From contig NZ_CP029194.1 of the NCBI RefSeq assembly GCF_008642375.1, forward strand, positions 4,882,501-4,946,500: a stretch of 64,000 nucleotides of DNA, written 5' to 3'. Positions 36,013-43,906 of this stretch are shown one piece after another; position 1 is the first letter of the stretch; each line of letters starts with the position of its first letter. Made by a program: the position numbers and the translations under genes. Below the pieces are notes generated by a model. The model had not been told where the DNA came from. It saw only the letters and a program-made list of their open reading frames with translations, and did no database searches. The stretch is from Streptomyces venezuelae (GTDB lineage: Bacteria > Actinomycetota > Actinomycetes > Streptomycetales > Streptomycetaceae).

Positions 36013-36855
36013 ATGTCCGGAGCGCAGCCATGGGGATTCACGGACGACAGGGGTACGGAGCTGGGGGCGGCGCGCGTGCCGGAGCGGGTCGTCGCGTACG
36101 TACGGGCCGGGGCGGCGCTGCTCGACCTGGGGGTGACGCCGGTCGCCGTCTACGGCTCCGGGCACGACGGCCCGGGGTACGACCCGGCCAAGGCGGGCGG
36201 CCTCGACGCGGCCGGGGTCCCGTACCTCGGCCCCGGCCGGGCCCTGGACGAGGGGCAGCTGCGGGAGCTGCGGCCGGACGTGATCGTCGACGTCACGTAC
36301 GACGGGAAGAGCCCGTACGCGCTGGACGAGGCGGTCGCCGACCGGCTCGGGGTGCCGCTCGTCGCGCTCTCCGTCGGCAACGAGCTGACCCTTCCGGCGA
36401 TCCTCGACCGCTTCGGGGAGCTGGGCGCCTCGCTCCGTGCCGGGGCGGTGGCGCCGGCGGCGGTGGCGCCGGCGGGGGTGGGGGAGGCCGAGGCCGTCCT
36501 GCGGGGGGTCGCCGGGCGGACCGGGCTGGCCGTCCTCGCGCTCTCCGGGGCCGGTCCCGACCAGGTCCATCTGGCCCGTCCGCAGGCCTGGCCCGAGCTG
36601 GCGCGGCTCGCGGCGCTCGGCGTCCGGCTGCTCGACCCCGGCCCGGGGCCCGGCGCGAACTGGCTCACCGCCGACTGGGGCCGGGTCGCCGAGCTCCGTC
36701 CCGATCTGGTCCTCTTCGACAACCGCTTCCACGCCGTCCCGCCGTACGAGACCCCGCCCGGCACCCGTCTCGCCGCGTGGAACCCCGAGACCCCGCCCAG
36801 CCACGCCGCCTACGCGCGGTTCTTCCGCGAGCTGGCGGAGGCCCTGGCGGCGTAG
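36013..36855 (+). CDS. Periplasmic-binding-fold (TroA/BtuF-like) protein without signal peptide
   Basis: A 280-residue protein with the fold of iron-siderophore or cobalamin binding proteins: PERVVAYVRAGAALLDLGVT, RELRPDVIVDVTYDGKSPYA and ELRPDLVLFDNRFHAVPPYE. It has no signal peptide or lipobox at the chosen start or in upstream frames, so it should stay in the cytosol. No permease or ATPase gene is next to it. ATG 36013 follows GGGAGGGAG. It could sense or store a metal chelate. The upstream region has DosR-like boxes. Confidence 0.75.
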   Translation: MSGAQPWGFTDDRGTELGAARVPERVVAYVRAGAALLDLGVTPVAVYGSGHDGPGYDPAKAGGLDAAGVPYLGPGRALDEGQLRELRPDVIVDVTYDGKSPYALDEAVADRLGVPLVALSVGNELTLPAILDRFGELGASLRAGAVAPAAVAPAGVGEAEAVLRGVAGRTGLAVLALSGAGPDQVHLARPQAWPELARLAALGVRLLDPGPGPGANWLTADWGRVAELRPDLVLFDNRFHAVPPYETPPGTRLAAWNPETPPSHAAYARFFRELAEALAA

Positions 36856-36891
36856 GGGCCCCAGGCCCCCGGATCCCGGGCCTGTCCGGCC

Positions 36892-37335
36892 TCAGGCCGG
36901 GGTCGAGGCGAGCCGGGTGCGGAGGGACGTGGCGAACTCCTCCGCGCGGGCCAGCTGGGTCCGCAGTTCGGTGACCCGCTCCGCGGCCGCCTGTTCGTAG
37001 CGGCGGACGCGGGTCACGAGCGTCGAGCGGTCCTCCGGCGTGAGCTCCGTGTCCGTGCCCGGGCGGTCCTCGGTGAGCCGGTCCACGGCCGTGAGCAGTT
37101 CGCGGGTCTCGTCGAGGGTGAAGCCGAGCGGTTTCATCCGGCGGATCACCATGAGCCGGGAGACGTCCGCGTCCGTGTAGAGGGGGAAGCCGCCGGGCGA
37201 GGCCGCGGAGGGCACCACCAGGCCGTTGTCCTCGTACTGGCGGATGGTGCGCAGGGACAGCTCCGTCCGTGCGGCGACCTCGCCGATCTGCATGGGTTCG
37301 CCGGGCATCCGTACTCCGCTCCGTACTCCGCTCAC
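36892..37335 (-). CDS. MerR family transcriptional regulator
   Basis: A 147-residue regulator. The N-terminal MerR helix-turn-helix (MQIGEVAARTELSLRTIRQY, EDNGLVVPSAASPGGFPLY) is followed by a coiled-coil dimer helix (about 75-140). The effector domain is short and has no conserved cysteines, so it is not a classical metal sensor. GTG 37335 has GAGGAAGG about 9 nt upstream; ATG 37308 is an alternative. It is convergent with the binding-protein gene. Confidence 0.87.
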   Translation of the reverse strand: MSGVRSGVRMPGEPMQIGEVAARTELSLRTIRQYEDNGLVVPSAASPGGFPLYTDADVSRLMVIRRMKPLGFTLDETRELLTAVDRLTEDRPGTDTELTPEDRSTLVTRVRRYEQAAAERVTELRTQLARAEEFATSLRTRLASTPA

Positions 37336-37513
37336 GCGTGACGTCCTTCCTCGTAGAGGGCTTCCGCAGGGCGCGACCTCCGCGCATTACATCCGATTCG
37401 TCCTAACTTCAGCACTTATGTGCGCTGGAGGTGCGGCGAAACGCCTGTGTGCCGCTACGGTCTCTGCTTCGGCGCCAACCACCTCAGGGGGGCAAGTGGA
37501 AGCGGAGGGCCGG

Positions 37514-38095
37514 ATGGCGGAACGGGAAGCGCTTCCGGTGCATCGGGCGACGCCGAGCGGGGTCGCCGAGCGGTCGCGCGGCCGCAAGGCCCTGGTCATC
37601 GGCCTGATCGCGGCCGGGGTCCTGGCCGTGCCGGCCGGCGTCATGTTCCTTTGGGTCACCGTCGTGACGGGTATGTCCGACCCCGTGGGGCCGAGTCTCC
37701 TCGGGCTGCGGATCGACGGAGACACGGTCACGGTCAAGGCCGCCCAGTGCCCGTCGGAGCGGGTGCGGCGGGTGGAGCTCCATGACAGCGACTCGGAGAG
37801 GCTCGTGTGGCGGGCCGACGGGCCGCTGACCGCCGAGGGGCGGGGCGGGCTGCTGAGGCTGTGGGCCGCGGAGGACTACCGGACGGCCCGTCCGGCCACC
37901 GGCCCGGCGGAGCTGCCGGAGCAGCTCGACGTGTCGGTCGCCTACGGATCCGACGACGGGGCGGGCGCGGTATTCGACCTCGCGGCGGTACGGGCGGCCG
38001 CGCCGCCCGCCGGCTCGTACTGGACCCCCGAGGGGATCCGGACGGGCCGGGAGCTCGACGAGCTCGTCGACTGCGGCGGCGAGAAGGTCCCGTAG
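37514..38095 (+). CDS. Membrane-anchored protein of unknown function
   Basis: A 193-residue protein with a short cytosolic N-terminus, one transmembrane helix (ALVIGLIAAGVLAVPAGVMF) and an outer domain with a pair of cysteines (AAQCPSER and ELVDCGGE). It starts at ATG 37514 or GTG 37496; both have purine-rich sequence upstream. No family recognised. It is divergent from the MerR gene. Confidence 0.7.
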   Translation: MAEREALPVHRATPSGVAERSRGRKALVIGLIAAGVLAVPAGVMFLWVTVVTGMSDPVGPSLLGLRIDGDTVTVKAAQCPSERVRRVELHDSDSERLVWRADGPLTAEGRGGLLRLWAAEDYRTARPATGPAELPEQLDVSVAYGSDDGAGAVFDLAAVRAAAPPAGSYWTPEGIRTGRELDELVDCGGEKVP

Positions 38096-38119
38096 GAGCG
38101 GGTGTGCCCCCAGGGCCCC

Positions 38120-38737
38120 CTACGGCCAGACCAGGCAGTACGGCTGGTGGCCCGCTTCGTGGAGCCGGACCGAGAAGTCCTGCCATTCGTGGAGCAGCTG
38201 GTAGACGTCGAAGGCGTCGCGCGGGCCGCCGCGGTCGGGGACCGTGGACCAGATGAAGGCGGCGGCGCCGACCGATTCCTCGCCGATCCCGCGCAGCGGG
38301 TCGACCACGGTCATCGGGAGCTTCACGACGGCGTAGTCCGGGTGGAGCACGACGAGCTCCAGCGGGGGCACCTTGTGCAGGGGCATGCCCTCGATGCCCG
38401 TCAGGACCATCGCCGCTATCGTCTCCGGCTTGATCTTGGTGAACATGCCGCCCATGCCGAGCTCGTCGCCGCCGAGCTCCTCCGGGCGCATCGAGATCGG
38501 GACGCGGGCCGCCGTGGCACCGTCGGGCGCGCCGAAGTACTTGTACGTCACTCCCAATGACCGGCCGCTTCCGCTTCCGCTTCCGGGTGCCGGTTCTCCC
38601 GGTGTCCCCGGGGTGTCGGGGCTTCCGGGCGCGCCGGGAGCCGACCCGTCCGCCCGCCGGCGCCGGTGCCTCCCCCGCCGGGCAGACTCCGGACCCAGAT
38701 CGTCCGTCCCCTCGCCCGGTCCGCCACCGCGATGCAT
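38120..38737 (-). CDS. Conserved hypothetical protein
   Basis: A 205-residue protein. The first 60 residues or so are Gly/Pro/Ser-rich and probably disordered. The rest is a soluble domain with VTYKYFGAPDGATAARVPIS, LVVLHPDYAVVKLPMTVVDP and AFDVYQLLHEWQDFSVRLHE. I do not recognise the family. It is convergent with the 37514-38095 gene and divergent from hemL. Confidence 0.65.
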   Translation of the reverse strand: MHRGGGPGEGTDDLGPESARRGRHRRRRADGSAPGAPGSPDTPGTPGEPAPGSGSGSGRSLGVTYKYFGAPDGATAARVPISMRPEELGGDELGMGGMFTKIKPETIAAMVLTGIEGMPLHKVPPLELVVLHPDYAVVKLPMTVVDPLRGIGEESVGAAAFIWSTVPDRGGPRDAFDVYQLLHEWQDFSVRLHEAGHQPYCLVWP

Positions 38738-39005
38738 ATCTCCACCCGACTGCTTTTTCTCGGCAACACGACCCCGCCGCGCGACCCGATCATCGTGTCA
38801 GTGACCTCCCCCGCGTTCGTACGGTGAAACACCTGTCCGCAAGAACGCCGTGGCCTCTGACACCATGGATTCCGTGAGTCATCCCTCTGACGCCCCAGTT
38901 TCGCAGACGCGGCCGACAGCCGCCCCGGCGTGATCTCAGGGTGCCCACACCGTTCCTCTGTACTCGAAGCCGTACTCGCAGCCGTACTCGCAGGTCAGGA
39001 TCACA
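38738..39005 (+). other. hemL upstream region with short repeats
   Basis: This 268-nt gap precedes hemL. It contains three imperfect 12-bp tandem units (tactcgaagccg, tactcgcagccg, tactcgcaggtc) at 38961-38996. A 22-codon open frame at 38865-38933 includes APVSQTRP, echoing the hemL start (APVSQTLF). Whether it is a leader peptide or a remnant of duplication cannot be told. Confidence 0.5.
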
Positions 39006-40313
39006 GTGCCGTATTCATACGAAGCCCCAGTCTCACAGACGCTTTTCGACCGCGCGTCCCTCGTGACGCCCGGCGGCGTGAACTCACCGGTGCGTGCCTT
39101 CCGAGCCGTGGGCGGTACGCCCCGGTTCATGGTCTCCGGTACCGGTCCGTACCTCACCGACGCGGACGGTCGTGAGTACGTCGACCTGGTCTGCTCGTGG
39201 GGGCCGATGATTCTCGGCCATGCGCACCCCGAGGTCACCGCCGCGGTGCAGGCCGCCGTGGCCCGCGGCACGTCCTTCGGTACGCCGGGCGAGGGCGAGG
39301 TCGCGCTCGCGGAGGAGATCGTCGCGCGCGTCGAGCCCGTCGAGCAGGTCCGGCTCGTCTCCTCCGGTACGGAGGCCACGATGTCCGCGATCCGGCTCGC
39401 CCGCGGCTTCACCGGGCGCGCAAAGGTCGTCAAGTTCGCCGGCTGCTACCACGGTCACGTGGACGCGCTCCTGGCCGCGGCCGGTTCCGGCGTCGCGACC
39501 CTGGGCCTCCCGGACACGCCCGGTGTGACCGGCGCGCAGGCCGGGGACACGATCGTGCTGCCGTACAACGACCTCGAAGCGGTGCGGGCGGCCTTCGCGG
39601 CGCACCCGGGCGAGATCGCCTGTGTGATCACCGAGGCATCGCCGGGCAACATGGGCGTCGTGCCGCCGGCGGAGGGCTTCAACCAGGGCCTGGCGGACGT
39701 GTGCCGGGAGAACGGCGCGCTGTACATCTCCGACGAGGTGATGACCGGTTTCCGTACCTCGCGGGCCGGCTGGTACGGCGTCGACGGCGTCAAGCCCGAC
39801 CTGCTGACCTTCGGCAAGGTCATGGGCGGTGGCTTCCCGGCCGCCGCGTTCGGTGGCCGCGCCGACGTCATGGGGCACCTGGCCCCGGCCGGGCCGGTCT
39901 ACCAGGCGGGCACGCTCTCCGGTAACCCGATCGCGACCGCCGCCGGGCTCGCGCAGCTGCGGCTGCTCGACGACGCCGCGTACGAGAAGGTGAACGCGGT
40001 GTCGAAGGAGATCCAGGGCCTGGTCACCGGCGCCCTGGCGAAGGAGGGCGTCGCGCACCGGCTGCAGACCGCCTCCAACATGTTCTCGGTCTTCTTCACG
40101 GCCGACGAGGTGCGGAACTACGACGAGGCGAAGCAGCAGGAGGCCTTCCGCTTCAACGCCTTCTTCCACTCGATGCTGGCCGACGGCGTCTACCTGCCGC
40201 CGTCCGCCTTCGAGTCCTGGTTCGTGTCGGCCTCGCACGACGAGCGGGCGATCGAGCGGATCGCCGCCGCGCTGCCGGCCGCCGCCCGCGCCGCCGCGGA
40301 GGCGACGGCATGA
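39006..40313 (+). CDS. hemL: Glutamate-1-semialdehyde 2,1-aminomutase
   Basis: A 435-residue PLP enzyme converting glutamate-1-semialdehyde to 5-aminolevulinate, the step after HemA. Signature stretches: PGGVNSPVRAF, SSGTEATMSAIRLARGFTGR, AGCYHGHVDAL, ISDEVMTGFR and LLTFGKVMGGGFPAAAFGG, whose lysine holds PLP. Length is normal. GTG 39006 gives the conserved MPYSYEAPVSQTLFDRA. It is not with hemACD but leads the cytochrome c maturation stretch. The end overlaps the next gene by ATGA. Confidence 0.96.
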   Translation: MPYSYEAPVSQTLFDRASLVTPGGVNSPVRAFRAVGGTPRFMVSGTGPYLTDADGREYVDLVCSWGPMILGHAHPEVTAAVQAAVARGTSFGTPGEGEVALAEEIVARVEPVEQVRLVSSGTEATMSAIRLARGFTGRAKVVKFAGCYHGHVDALLAAAGSGVATLGLPDTPGVTGAQAGDTIVLPYNDLEAVRAAFAAHPGEIACVITEASPGNMGVVPPAEGFNQGLADVCRENGALYISDEVMTGFRTSRAGWYGVDGVKPDLLTFGKVMGGGFPAAAFGGRADVMGHLAPAGPVYQAGTLSGNPIATAAGLAQLRLLDDAAYEKVNAVSKEIQGLVTGALAKEGVAHRLQTASNMFSVFFTADEVRNYDEAKQQEAFRFNAFFHSMLADGVYLPPSAFESWFVSASHDERAIERIAAALPAAARAAAEATA

Positions 40314-41005
40314 GCGAGCAGAACACCCGTGACGAGGACATCACCGTCGTCCACCTGATGCGGCACGGCGAGGTCCACAACCCGGACGGGGTCCTCTACG
40401 GCCGCCGCGCCGGCTACCACCTCTCCGAGCTCGGCCGGCAGATGGCGGACCGGGTCGCCGAGCACCTGGCCGGGCGGGACGTCACGTATGTCGTCGCCTC
40501 CCCGCTGGAGCGGGCGCAGGAGACGGCGATGCCGGTCGCCAAGGCGCACGGTCTGGACCTGGCGAGCGACGTCCGGCTCATCGAGGCGGCGAACGTCTTC
40601 GAGGGCAAGACCTTCGGGGTCGGGGACGGGGCCCTGCGCAAGCCGGGGAACTGGAAGCACCTGACCAATCCGTTCCAGCCCTCCTGGGGCGAGCCGTACG
40701 TCGAGCAGGTCGTCCGCATGATGGGCGCGCTCGACGCGGCGAAGGACGCGGCGCGCGGGCACGAGGCGGTCTGCGTCAGCCACCAGCTGCCGATCTGGAT
40801 CGTCCGGAGCTTCGTGGAGAAGCGGCGGCTGTGGCACGACCCGCGGCGGCGGCAGTGCACGCTGGCCTCGCTGACCTCGTTCACGTACCGGGGCGACAAG
40901 ATCGTCTCGGTCGGGTACAGCGAGCCGGCCCGGGATCTCGTCCCGGCGCACCTGCTGGCCGGGGCGAAGCCGGTCAAGGGGAAGTCGAAGGCCTTCGGGG
41001 CGTAG
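40310..41005 (+). CDS. Histidine phosphatase family protein (phosphoglycerate mutase-like)
   Basis: A 231-residue protein of the branch 1 histidine phosphatases. HLMRHGEVHNPDGVLYGRRA has the RHG phosphohistidine motif. VASPLERAQETAMPVA and VCVSHQLPIWIVRS carry the second arginine and histidine. Its start overlaps the hemL stop (ATGA), so it is translated with hemL. The pairing is common in Streptomyces, but the substrate is unknown. Confidence 0.9.
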   Translation: MSEQNTRDEDITVVHLMRHGEVHNPDGVLYGRRAGYHLSELGRQMADRVAEHLAGRDVTYVVASPLERAQETAMPVAKAHGLDLASDVRLIEAANVFEGKTFGVGDGALRKPGNWKHLTNPFQPSWGEPYVEQVVRMMGALDAAKDAARGHEAVCVSHQLPIWIVRSFVEKRRLWHDPRRRQCTLASLTSFTYRGDKIVSVGYSEPARDLVPAHLLAGAKPVKGKSKAFGA

Positions 41006-41035
41006 CTCTGGACGCCGTACCCCGTGAGGTAGTAG

Positions 41036-41077
41036 TCAGGGCGGTCAGGTGGTGTACATGCCATCGGGCCGCCCTGA
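41036..41077 (+). terminator. Inverted repeat after the histidine phosphatase gene
   Basis: A 9-bp stem (tcagggcgg / ccgccctga) with a 24-nt loop and no U-run. It lies between the hemL unit and the deacetylase gene, 30 nt after the stop. The function is tentative. Confidence 0.45.
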
Positions 41078-41203
41078 GTCATGCCCGCACCTCTTCTTGA
41101 AATTTATGTGCGAATTTCCGGAACCTCCGTGTTCCGCCCGGCATCTCACTCATTGTCGGTTTGGATGACGTTGAGTTCATACGTCAGCGCGAATGGGGAT
41201 GTC

Positions 41204-42463
41204 ATGCGCGAGATCAGCGGGATCAGTCGAAGGGGGCTTCTCGGGGCGGGTGTTGGTGCCGCCGCGGCTCTGGGAATCGCCGGCTGCGGAAGCGGCAACG
41301 AGGACAAGCCGGGACGTTCCGGACCCGGCAAGGGCGGTGACGCGTCGGGGCGGCCGACCACACCCGCTCCGACCAAGGACGACGCCAAGCTCATCGGCGA
41401 CGGTTCCACCGCCGACACCGGCAAGCAGCCGCACCAGCCCGACACCCCCGTGCCGCTCGAACCCGGCCAGACCCCGCCGCAGTTCGTGATCTTCTCCTGG
41501 GACGGCGCCGGAGAAGTCGGCAACGGCCTCTTCCCCCGCTTCCTCGAACTCGCCAAGAACCACGACGCGGCGATGACCTTCTTCCTCTCCGGGATCTACC
41601 TCCTCCCCGAGTCGAAGAAGAACCTCTACCGCCCGCCGAACAACCGCGTCGGCGCCTCCGACATCGGCTACCTCACCGACGGCCACATCAAGGACACGCT
41701 GAAGTACGTCCGGCAGGCCTGGCTCGAAGGCCACGAGATCGGCACCCACTTCAACGGGCACTTCTGCGGCGGCTCCGGCTCCGTCGGCAACTGGACCCCC
41801 GCCCAGTGGCAGAGCGAGATCGACCAGGCGATGAAGTTCGTCACCGAGTGGAAGACCAACAGCGGCTGGACCGACCTCGACCCGCTGCCCTTCGACTACT
41901 CGAAGGAGCTCGTCGGCGGCCGTACCCCCTGCCTCCTCGGCCAGGACAACCTGCTCCCCACCGCCAAGCGCCTCAACTGGCGCTACGATGCCAGCTCGCC
42001 CGGCGGCCGGCAGATGTGGCCCACCAAGCGCCAGGGCATCTGGGACCTGCCGCTGCAGGCCGTGCCCTTCCCCGGGCACTCCTTCGAAGTCCTCTCGATG
42101 GACTACAACATGCTCGCCAACCAGTCGAAGAACACGACCAAGGGCATGCCGTCCCGCTACCCGGGCTGGCGCAAGCAGGCCACCGAGGCCCTCCTGGGCG
42201 GCTTCGACCGCGCCTACGGCTCGAACCGCGCGCCCTTCTACATCGGCAACCACTTCGAGCAGTGGAACGGCGGCATCTACATGGACGCCGTCGAGGACGC
42301 GCTCAAGGGCATGGCCGGCAAGAAGGACGTCCGGCTCGTCTCCTTCAAGCAGTTCGTGGACTGGCTCGACGTGCAGGACCCGAAGATCCTGGCCAAGCTG
42401 CGTACCCTCGAAGTCGGCCAGAAGCCGGCCGGCGGCTGGAACGCGTTCCTGAAGGCTCTTTAG
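41204..42463 (+). CDS. Tat-exported lipoprotein, polysaccharide deacetylase-like
   Basis: A 419-residue protein. The N-terminus has a twin-arginine motif (ISRRGLLGAGVGAAA) and a lipobox (GIAGC), so it is a Tat lipoprotein. After a roughly 65-residue disordered linker comes a NodB-type domain: VIFSWDGAGE (metal aspartate), a HEIGTHFNGHFCGG motif with the two histidines, and FYIGNHFEQWNGG. It probably deacetylates a cell-wall or surface glycan. ATG 41204 is chosen because it starts exactly at the signal. It lies just before the cytochrome c maturation genes. Confidence 0.85.
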   Translation: MREISGISRRGLLGAGVGAAAALGIAGCGSGNEDKPGRSGPGKGGDASGRPTTPAPTKDDAKLIGDGSTADTGKQPHQPDTPVPLEPGQTPPQFVIFSWDGAGEVGNGLFPRFLELAKNHDAAMTFFLSGIYLLPESKKNLYRPPNNRVGASDIGYLTDGHIKDTLKYVRQAWLEGHEIGTHFNGHFCGGSGSVGNWTPAQWQSEIDQAMKFVTEWKTNSGWTDLDPLPFDYSKELVGGRTPCLLGQDNLLPTAKRLNWRYDASSPGGRQMWPTKRQGIWDLPLQAVPFPGHSFEVLSMDYNMLANQSKNTTKGMPSRYPGWRKQATEALLGGFDRAYGSNRAPFYIGNHFEQWNGGIYMDAVEDALKGMAGKKDVRLVSFKQFVDWLDVQDPKILAKLRTLEVGQKPAGGWNAFLKAL

Positions 42464-42553
42464 CCGGACCGCTTAGGCGATCTTGACAAGGGGCTTTACG
42501 GGCACGTAGGGGGGTGCCCAAGATCCCCCAAACGCCCATGCGAAACTTTTCAC

Positions 42554-43159
42554 ATGAGCCTTAGCCGTGCCCCACGACGCACCCTGCTCGCCGTCGGAGT
42601 GCTGTCCGCCGCCCTCACGCTCTCGGCCTGCAGCGGCGACAGCAACGGCAAGTCCGGCGGCAGTGGCGACACCAACTTCGTGACCAACACGGGTGGTATC
42701 TCCACCGCCGCCAAGGGCGAGCGGGCGACCACCGGCAAGCTCGCCGGCGAAACCCTCGAAGGCGAGCAGCTCGACGTCGCCGACCTCAAGGGCAAGGTCG
42801 TCGTCCTCAACGCCTGGGGCTCCTGGTGCGCCCCCTGCCGCGCCGAGGCTCCCCACTTCGCGAAGGTCGCCAAGGACCTCAAGGGCCAGGGCGTCGAGTT
42901 CGTCGGCCTCAACACCCGCGACCCCAACAAGCAGCCCGCCCTCGCCTTCGAAGAGGACTACGGGGTGCCCTACCCCAGCCTCTACGACCCGAAGGGCAAG
43001 CTGATCCTCCACGGCTTCCCCAAGGGCACCCTCAGCCTCCAGGGCATCCCCTCGACCGTCGTCCTCGACAAGGAGGGCAAGATCGCCGCCCGTTCCCTCA
43101 TGGCGCTCGACGAGGCGAAGCTCCGGTCGATGATCGAGCCTCTCCTCAAGGAGAAGTGA
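42554..43159 (+). CDS. resA: Thiol-disulfide oxidoreductase lipoprotein, ResA/TlpA-like
   Basis: A 201-residue lipoprotein with lipobox LSAC and a thioredoxin-like domain: VVVLNAWGSWCAPCRAEAPH has the WCAPC active site, and GIPSTVVLDKEGKIA the cis-proline. ResA reduces the haem-binding cysteines of apocytochrome c on the outer face of the membrane, with electrons from CcdA, whose gene begins 4 nt downstream. Confidence 0.93.
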   Translation: MSLSRAPRRTLLAVGVLSAALTLSACSGDSNGKSGGSGDTNFVTNTGGISTAAKGERATTGKLAGETLEGEQLDVADLKGKVVVLNAWGSWCAPCRAEAPHFAKVAKDLKGQGVEFVGLNTRDPNKQPALAFEEDYGVPYPSLYDPKGKLILHGFPKGTLSLQGIPSTVVLDKEGKIAARSLMALDEAKLRSMIEPLLKEK

Positions 43160-43163
43160 GCCC

Positions 43164-43901
43164 GTGAACGAGACGGTCACCAGCGGAGCCCTGCTGCTCG
43201 CCGTGCCCCTCGCGGTCCTCGGCGGTCTGGTCTCCTTCTTCTCGCCGTGCGTGCTCCCGCTCGTCCCGGGCTACCTGTCGTACGTGACCGGGGTCACCGG
43301 CACCGATCTCGCCGAGCGCCGCCGCGGCCGGATGACGGCCGGCGCCCTCCTCTTCGTCCTCGGCTTCAGCGCCGTGTTCGTCTCCGGCGGCGCCCTCTTC
43401 GGCCACTTCGGGACGTACCTCCAGGACTACAGCGACACGCTCAACGTGGTCCTCGGCGTGCTCATGATCCTCATGGGGGTGTTCTTCCTCGGCCTGATGC
43501 CCTGGTTCACCCAGCGCGAGTTCCGCTTCCACAAGAAGCCCGTCGCCGGTCTGGTGGGCGCACCGATCCTCGGCGCGCTCTTCGGCATCGGCTGGGCGCC
43601 GTGCATCGGCCCGACGCTCGCCTCGGTCAACGCCCTCGCCCTGGAACAGGCCAGCGCGGGACGCGGAGCGATACTCGCCTTCGCGTACTGCCTCGGCCTC
43701 GGCGTACCGTTCGTGCTCGCCGCCGTCGCCTTCCGCAAGGCGCTCGGCGCGTTCGGATGGGTCAAGAAGCACTACGCGTGGGTGATGCGGATCGGCGGCG
43801 GCATGATGATCGTCACCGGCATCCTGCTCCTCACGGGCGCGTGGGACGACATGGTCGCCACGATGCAGGGCTGGTCCAGCGGTTTCACGGTGGGGATCTG
43901 A
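43164..43901 (+). CDS. ccdA: Cytochrome c biogenesis protein CcdA
   Basis: A 245-residue membrane protein with six helices. It has the conserved cysteine motifs SFFSPCVLPLVPGYLSY and GIGWAPCIGPTL. It passes electrons from cytosolic thioredoxin to ResA outside. Gaps of 4 nt to resA and 5 nt to resB show one operon. Confidence 0.94.
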   Translation: MNETVTSGALLLAVPLAVLGGLVSFFSPCVLPLVPGYLSYVTGVTGTDLAERRRGRMTAGALLFVLGFSAVFVSGGALFGHFGTYLQDYSDTLNVVLGVLMILMGVFFLGLMPWFTQREFRFHKKPVAGLVGAPILGALFGIGWAPCIGPTLASVNALALEQASAGRGAILAFAYCLGLGVPFVLAAVAFRKALGAFGWVKKHYAWVMRIGGGMMIVTGILLLTGAWDDMVATMQGWSSGFTVGI

Positions 43902-43906
43902 GTTCC

